Shown piece after piece: positions 5,277 to 5,279 of a stretch of 5,279 nt of DNA. Origin of the DNA: Filomicrobium sp. (lineage in GTDB: Bacteria > Pseudomonadota > Alphaproteobacteria > Rhizobiales > Hyphomicrobiaceae); assembly GCA_021775655.1 (NCBI GenBank), contig JAJFHK010000502.1, positions 1 through 5,279 on the forward strand. The letters are read 5' to 3'. Both the position numbers and the translations under genes were made by a program. A model generated the notes under the pieces. It saw nothing but the letters and a program-made list of their open reading frames with translations. It made no database searches and was not told the DNA's origin. The first letter of the stretch is position 1, and each line of letters starts with the position of its first letter.

Positions 5277-5279
5277 GGC

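Noticed and set aside
1..5279. A defence, mobile or CRISPR system
   Set aside because: No spaced repeats, transposase, integrase, toxin-antitoxin pair or nuclease-helicase gene is present; the PD-(D/E)xK-like residues in sfsA belong to its known family.

Overview
The window looks like chromosomal DNA of an alphaproteobacterium, most likely Hyphomicrobiales (Hyphomicrobium-like or related). This is inferred from the gene content and protein style: an SfsA protein, a stand-alone CinA-type (COG1058) protein, a secreted creatininase-fold protein and an RlpA-like barrel protein with an alanine-rich tail, all in moderately GC-rich DNA. No 16S, tRNA, phage, insertion-sequence or CRISPR signal is visible. 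Most of the region is ordinary housekeeping and envelope DNA.

Layout. At the left edge, a possible minus-strand gene starts at 84 and runs out of the window; its ATG lies in the loop of a strong hairpin (68-105). Next comes a minus-strand msrB (637-119) with a twin-arginine signal, then a 197-bp spacer, then minus-strand sfsA (1551-835). A 111-bp divergent spacer (1552-1662) separates sfsA from a plus-strand run: a secreted creatininase-family protein (1663-2532) and a COG1058/CinA-type molybdopterin-binding-fold protein (2624-3406). After a 251-bp spacer with a possible promoter, a GTTAAC inverted repeat and a structured leader, a secreted RlpA-like double-psi beta-barrel protein follows (3658-4905). 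Its stop overlaps by 4 bp the stop of a convergent, very acidic protein of unknown function (5276-4902) that may continue past the right edge.

How the genes relate. Three of the six well-supported proteins carry export signals (MsrB by Tat; the creatininase-like and RlpA-like proteins by Sec), so the window has an envelope flavour: repair of oxidised methionine, an unassigned hydrolase-fold protein and a peptidoglycan-associated barrel. There is no strong evidence that they form one pathway. sfsA and msrB share a strand but are well separated; the creatininase-like gene and the CinA-type gene may be co-transcribed (91-bp gap).

Most worth a second look: (i) two exported proteins keep the fold signature of an enzyme family but have substitutions at expected active-site positions (creatininase-like: Asn, His and Ser at three expected ligand positions; RlpA-like: Ser and Asn at the expected catalytic His and Asp); (ii) the leader of the RlpA-like gene can fold so that its Shine-Dalgarno sequence is paired; (iii) msrB has two credible starts that would give exported and cytosolic forms. 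I did not find a convincing new multi-gene system.
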